Below, in pieces: positions 62,017-64,000 of a DNA stretch of 64,000 nucleotides. Each line of letters begins with the position of its first letter. Position 1 is the stretch's first letter. The stretch spans positions 11,569,479 to 11,633,478 of the forward strand of contig CM049321.1 in the NCBI GenBank assembly GCA_026874595.1. Direction: 5' to 3'. Origin of the DNA: Sipunculus nudus (lineage: Eukaryota; Annelida; Sipuncula; Golfingiida; Sipunculidae). The position numbers and the translations under genes are program-made. Below the pieces are notes generated by a model. The model worked only from the letters and a program-made list of their open reading frames with translations. It had not been told where the DNA came from and did not search any database.

Positions 62017-64000
62017 TTCTGAGGATATAATTTATTATTAGGGTTCCAGGGAGTCTAATCGTATCGGAAATAGTGGAAAATTGTAGATAAATTTGGAAAG
62101 AAATAAGGGAATGGGTCTCGAATTTAATATTATCGCTTTCATAAAATAGTAATATTTCATAATTTTACATTTTATTGAAAGATTTTGCCTTTTATTTTTA
62201 GATTCCTGTTCACTTAGCGTCGCTATTTTGTCGCCAAGGAACTTGTCTGCGTATCCATCGGTCATATTCGTGTGTATTTGTAGAAAAATGCTTCATTTCT
62301 GTGGTGTTTTCTCAATAAGCAAAGCATAAGCAAAACGCAAGCAATTCTTAAGCAAAGAAACAATATCTTCATAAATTCTGTTTGCGACTAATTTCTGAGG
62401 ACATAATGAATTATTAGGGTTCCAGGGAGTCTAATCATGTCGGAAATAGTGGAAAATTGTAGATAAATTGGGAAACAATTAAGAAAATGGGTCTCGAAAT
62501 CGATATTGTCCCTTTTAGAAAATAGCAATATTTTATATTTCGACTTTTTATTGAAAGATTTTGCCATTTTTATTTAGAATCCGGTTCACTAAGCGTCACT
62601 AATTTGTCGCCAAGAAACTTGTCAGCGTACCCATGGGTCATATTCGTGTGTATTTGTAGAAAAATGATTCATTTCTGTGGTGTTTTCACCGTAAGCAAAG
62701 AATAAGCAAAACGTAAGCAAATTGTAAGCAAAGGAACAATGTCTTCATAAATTCTTTTTGTAAATATTTTCTAGAGACATAATATATTATTTGACTAACC
62801 CGGAGCCTAATTATATCGGAAACAGTGCAAAACAGTAGATCAATTGATAAAAAATTTAAAAAATGGCTCCCTATAATCCCTAACATCTCTTATTGGAAAT
62901 AGCAGTCTTTTACATTTCTAATATTGATTGAACGATTGTGCCCTTTATTTTTAGATTAATGTTCACTAGGAGGCACCATTGTGTAGCCAGGGAATTAGTC
63001 TGCGTCCCTACGGGACATATTCGTGTGTATTTTTTGAAAAATGCTTCATTTTTGTGGTGTTTTCTCAATAAGCAAAGCATCAGCAAAACGCAAGAAAATT
63101 GTAAACAAAGGAACAATGTCTTCTTAAATTCTTTTTGCGACTATTTTCTGAGGACATAATGTATTATTAGGCTTCTAGGGAGTCTAATCATGTCGAAAAT
63201 AGTGGAAAATTGTAGATAAATTGGGAAAGAAATCAGAGAATGGGTCTCGAAATCGATATTATCCCTTTAAGAAAATAGCAATATTTTATATTTCGACATT
63301 TTATTGAAAGATTTTGCCATTTTTATTTAGAATCCGGTTCACTAAGCGTCACTATTTTGTCGCCAAGAAACTTGTCTGCGTACCCATGGATCATATTCGT
63401 GTGTATTTGTAGAAAAATGCTTCATTTCTGTGGTGTTTTCACCGTAAGCAAAGAATAAGCAAAGCGTAGGGAAAGTGTAAGCAAAGGAACTACATCTTCA
63501 TAAATTCTTTTTGTGAATATTTTCTCAGGACATAATGTATTAGTTGACTAACCAGGAGCCTAATTTTATCGGAAACGGTGCAAAACAGTAGATCAAATGA
63601 GAAAAAATTAAAAAAATGGGTCACTATGATCCATAATATCTCTTATTGGAAATAGCAGTCTTTTACATTTCTAATATTGATTGAACGATTGTGCCCTTTA
63701 TTTTTAGATTAATGTTCACTAGGAGGCACCATTGTGTAGCAAGGGAATTAGTCTGCGTCCCTACGGGACATATACGTGTGTATTTTTTTTAAAAATGCTT
63801 CATTTCTGTGGTGTTTTCTCAATAAGCAAAGCATAAGCAAAACGCAAGCAAATTGTAAGCAAAGGAAAAATGTCTTCATGAATTCTTTTTGCGACTATTT
63901 TCTGAGGATATAATGTATTATTAGGGTTCCAGGGAGTCTAATCGTATCGGAAATAGTGGAAAATTGTAGATAAATTTGGAAAGAAATAAGGGAATGGGTC
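62017..64000. repeat. Unit gamma, second copy, cut by the window end
   Basis: Matches 39507-41490 at an offset of 22,510 bp to the last base. Differences include ATCGCTTTC near 62133 (against ATCCCTTTC), GAAACAGTGC at about 62819 (against GAAACGGTGC), and CCATCGGTC near 62257. The rest of gamma presumably continues beyond the window. Confidence 0.92.

Larger units (their letters stand above)
1..64000. repeat. AT-rich satellite array, A/B monomers of about 375 bp
   Basis: The whole window is tandem satellite DNA. Landmarks such as the A start (ttacatttctaatattgatt), the 11-bp subrepeat block, the TCTTCATAAATTC box and the palindrome or dyad next to CATATTCGTG recur about every 375 bp from the first base to the last, always in the same orientation. 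A and B families usually alternate, giving an A-to-A spacing near 748 bp (for example 1, 749, 1503, 2251). Where two A starts are about 1,125 bp apart, an extra hybrid monomer is present. No inverted monomer, transposon or unique spacer was seen. Long homogeneous arrays of this sort typically form centromeric or pericentromeric heterochromatin in eukaryotes. That location is inferred, not shown. The family was not recognised with certainty. Confidence 0.98.

Noticed and set aside
1-63116. Minus-strand frames of 60-101 codons with a hydrophobic start
   Set aside because: AT-rich sequence readily encodes Leu/Phe-rich segments. Boundaries fall at the same monomer positions in every copy, indels alter them freely, and no promoter or other gene structure is evident.
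50-63159. Recurrent plus-strand frames of 66-75 codons in A monomers as a gene family
   Set aside because: They repeat because the monomer repeats. Frames are broken by one-base changes in whole blocks (10.8-17 and 22.8-26 kb) without loss of amplification, overlap antiparallel frames, and have no recognisable domain.
1-64000. CRISPR array
   Set aside because: Repeats are about 375 bp and contiguous. There are no short repeats separated by unique spacers. The 11-bp units are directly adjacent and inside satellite monomers.
1-64000. CENP-B box
   Set aside because: TTCG occurs in ATTCGTGTG, TTTCGAC and CTTCGGG, but none is followed at the right spacing by A and CGGG, and the reverse complement pattern was not seen in the A or B consensus. 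A computed motif scan would be needed to exclude rare variants.
1-64000. rRNA spacer, histone or other tandem gene cluster
   Set aside because: No rRNA-like or coding segment occurs in any period from 375 bp to 22.5 kb. Every base aligns to the A or B monomer.
1-64000. Assigning the array to a named satellite such as the beetle 360-bp family or the fly 359-bp family
   Set aside because: Monomer length and AT content are similar, but I cannot match the actual sequence to a remembered consensus. A database search with the A and B monomers would decide.

Overview
The window is one uninterrupted block of eukaryotic satellite DNA. All 64 kb are head-to-tail monomers of about 373-378 bp, all in the same direction: about 170 monomers, roughly one third G+C by eye. 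I found no credible protein gene, rRNA, tRNA, transposon, CRISPR array or non-satellite spacer. This suggests centromeric, pericentromeric or other constitutive heterochromatin of a multicellular eukaryote. The species cannot be named from the sequence. CpG is not depleted (about 9 per A monomer, close to expectation), which fits a lightly methylated genome such as an insect better than a vertebrate or plant. AT-rich satellites of this monomer length are known in beetles, but that is inference only.

Two related monomer families, A and B, usually alternate as an A-B dimer of about 748 bp. B has three subtypes (B1, B2, B3), and one A variant (A3, carrying CTTCGGG) is a useful tracer. Every monomer contains a run of 11-bp subrepeats (AAGCAAANNNN, normally four), a core of about 48 bp nearly identical in A and B, and a small dyad next to that core.

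Layout: 1-4690, diverged irregular dimers; 4691-8923, a 6-monomer repeat of 2,210 bp; 8924-9800, linker; 9801-21790, unit alpha-1 (period 11,991 bp), holding two tandem copies of an 8-monomer 2,999-bp repeat and then a 5-monomer (1,881-bp) repeat; 21791-30782, alpha-2, the same with only one 2,999-bp copy; 30783-31181, a broken tail; 31182-39506, unit beta-0; 39507-43270, gamma; 43271-52643 and 52644-62016, two tandem 9,373-bp copies (Z plus beta) in which I found no difference at the positions compared; 62017-64000, the start of a second gamma.

The apparent age of the duplications falls from left to right: diverged and irregular at the left edge, copies with a few differences per kb in the middle, and near-perfect duplications at the right. 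Most internal junctions are in-register A/B switches inside boxes shared by both families, as expected of unequal crossing over and gene conversion. One junction, at 31171-31181, contains sequence that neither family explains.
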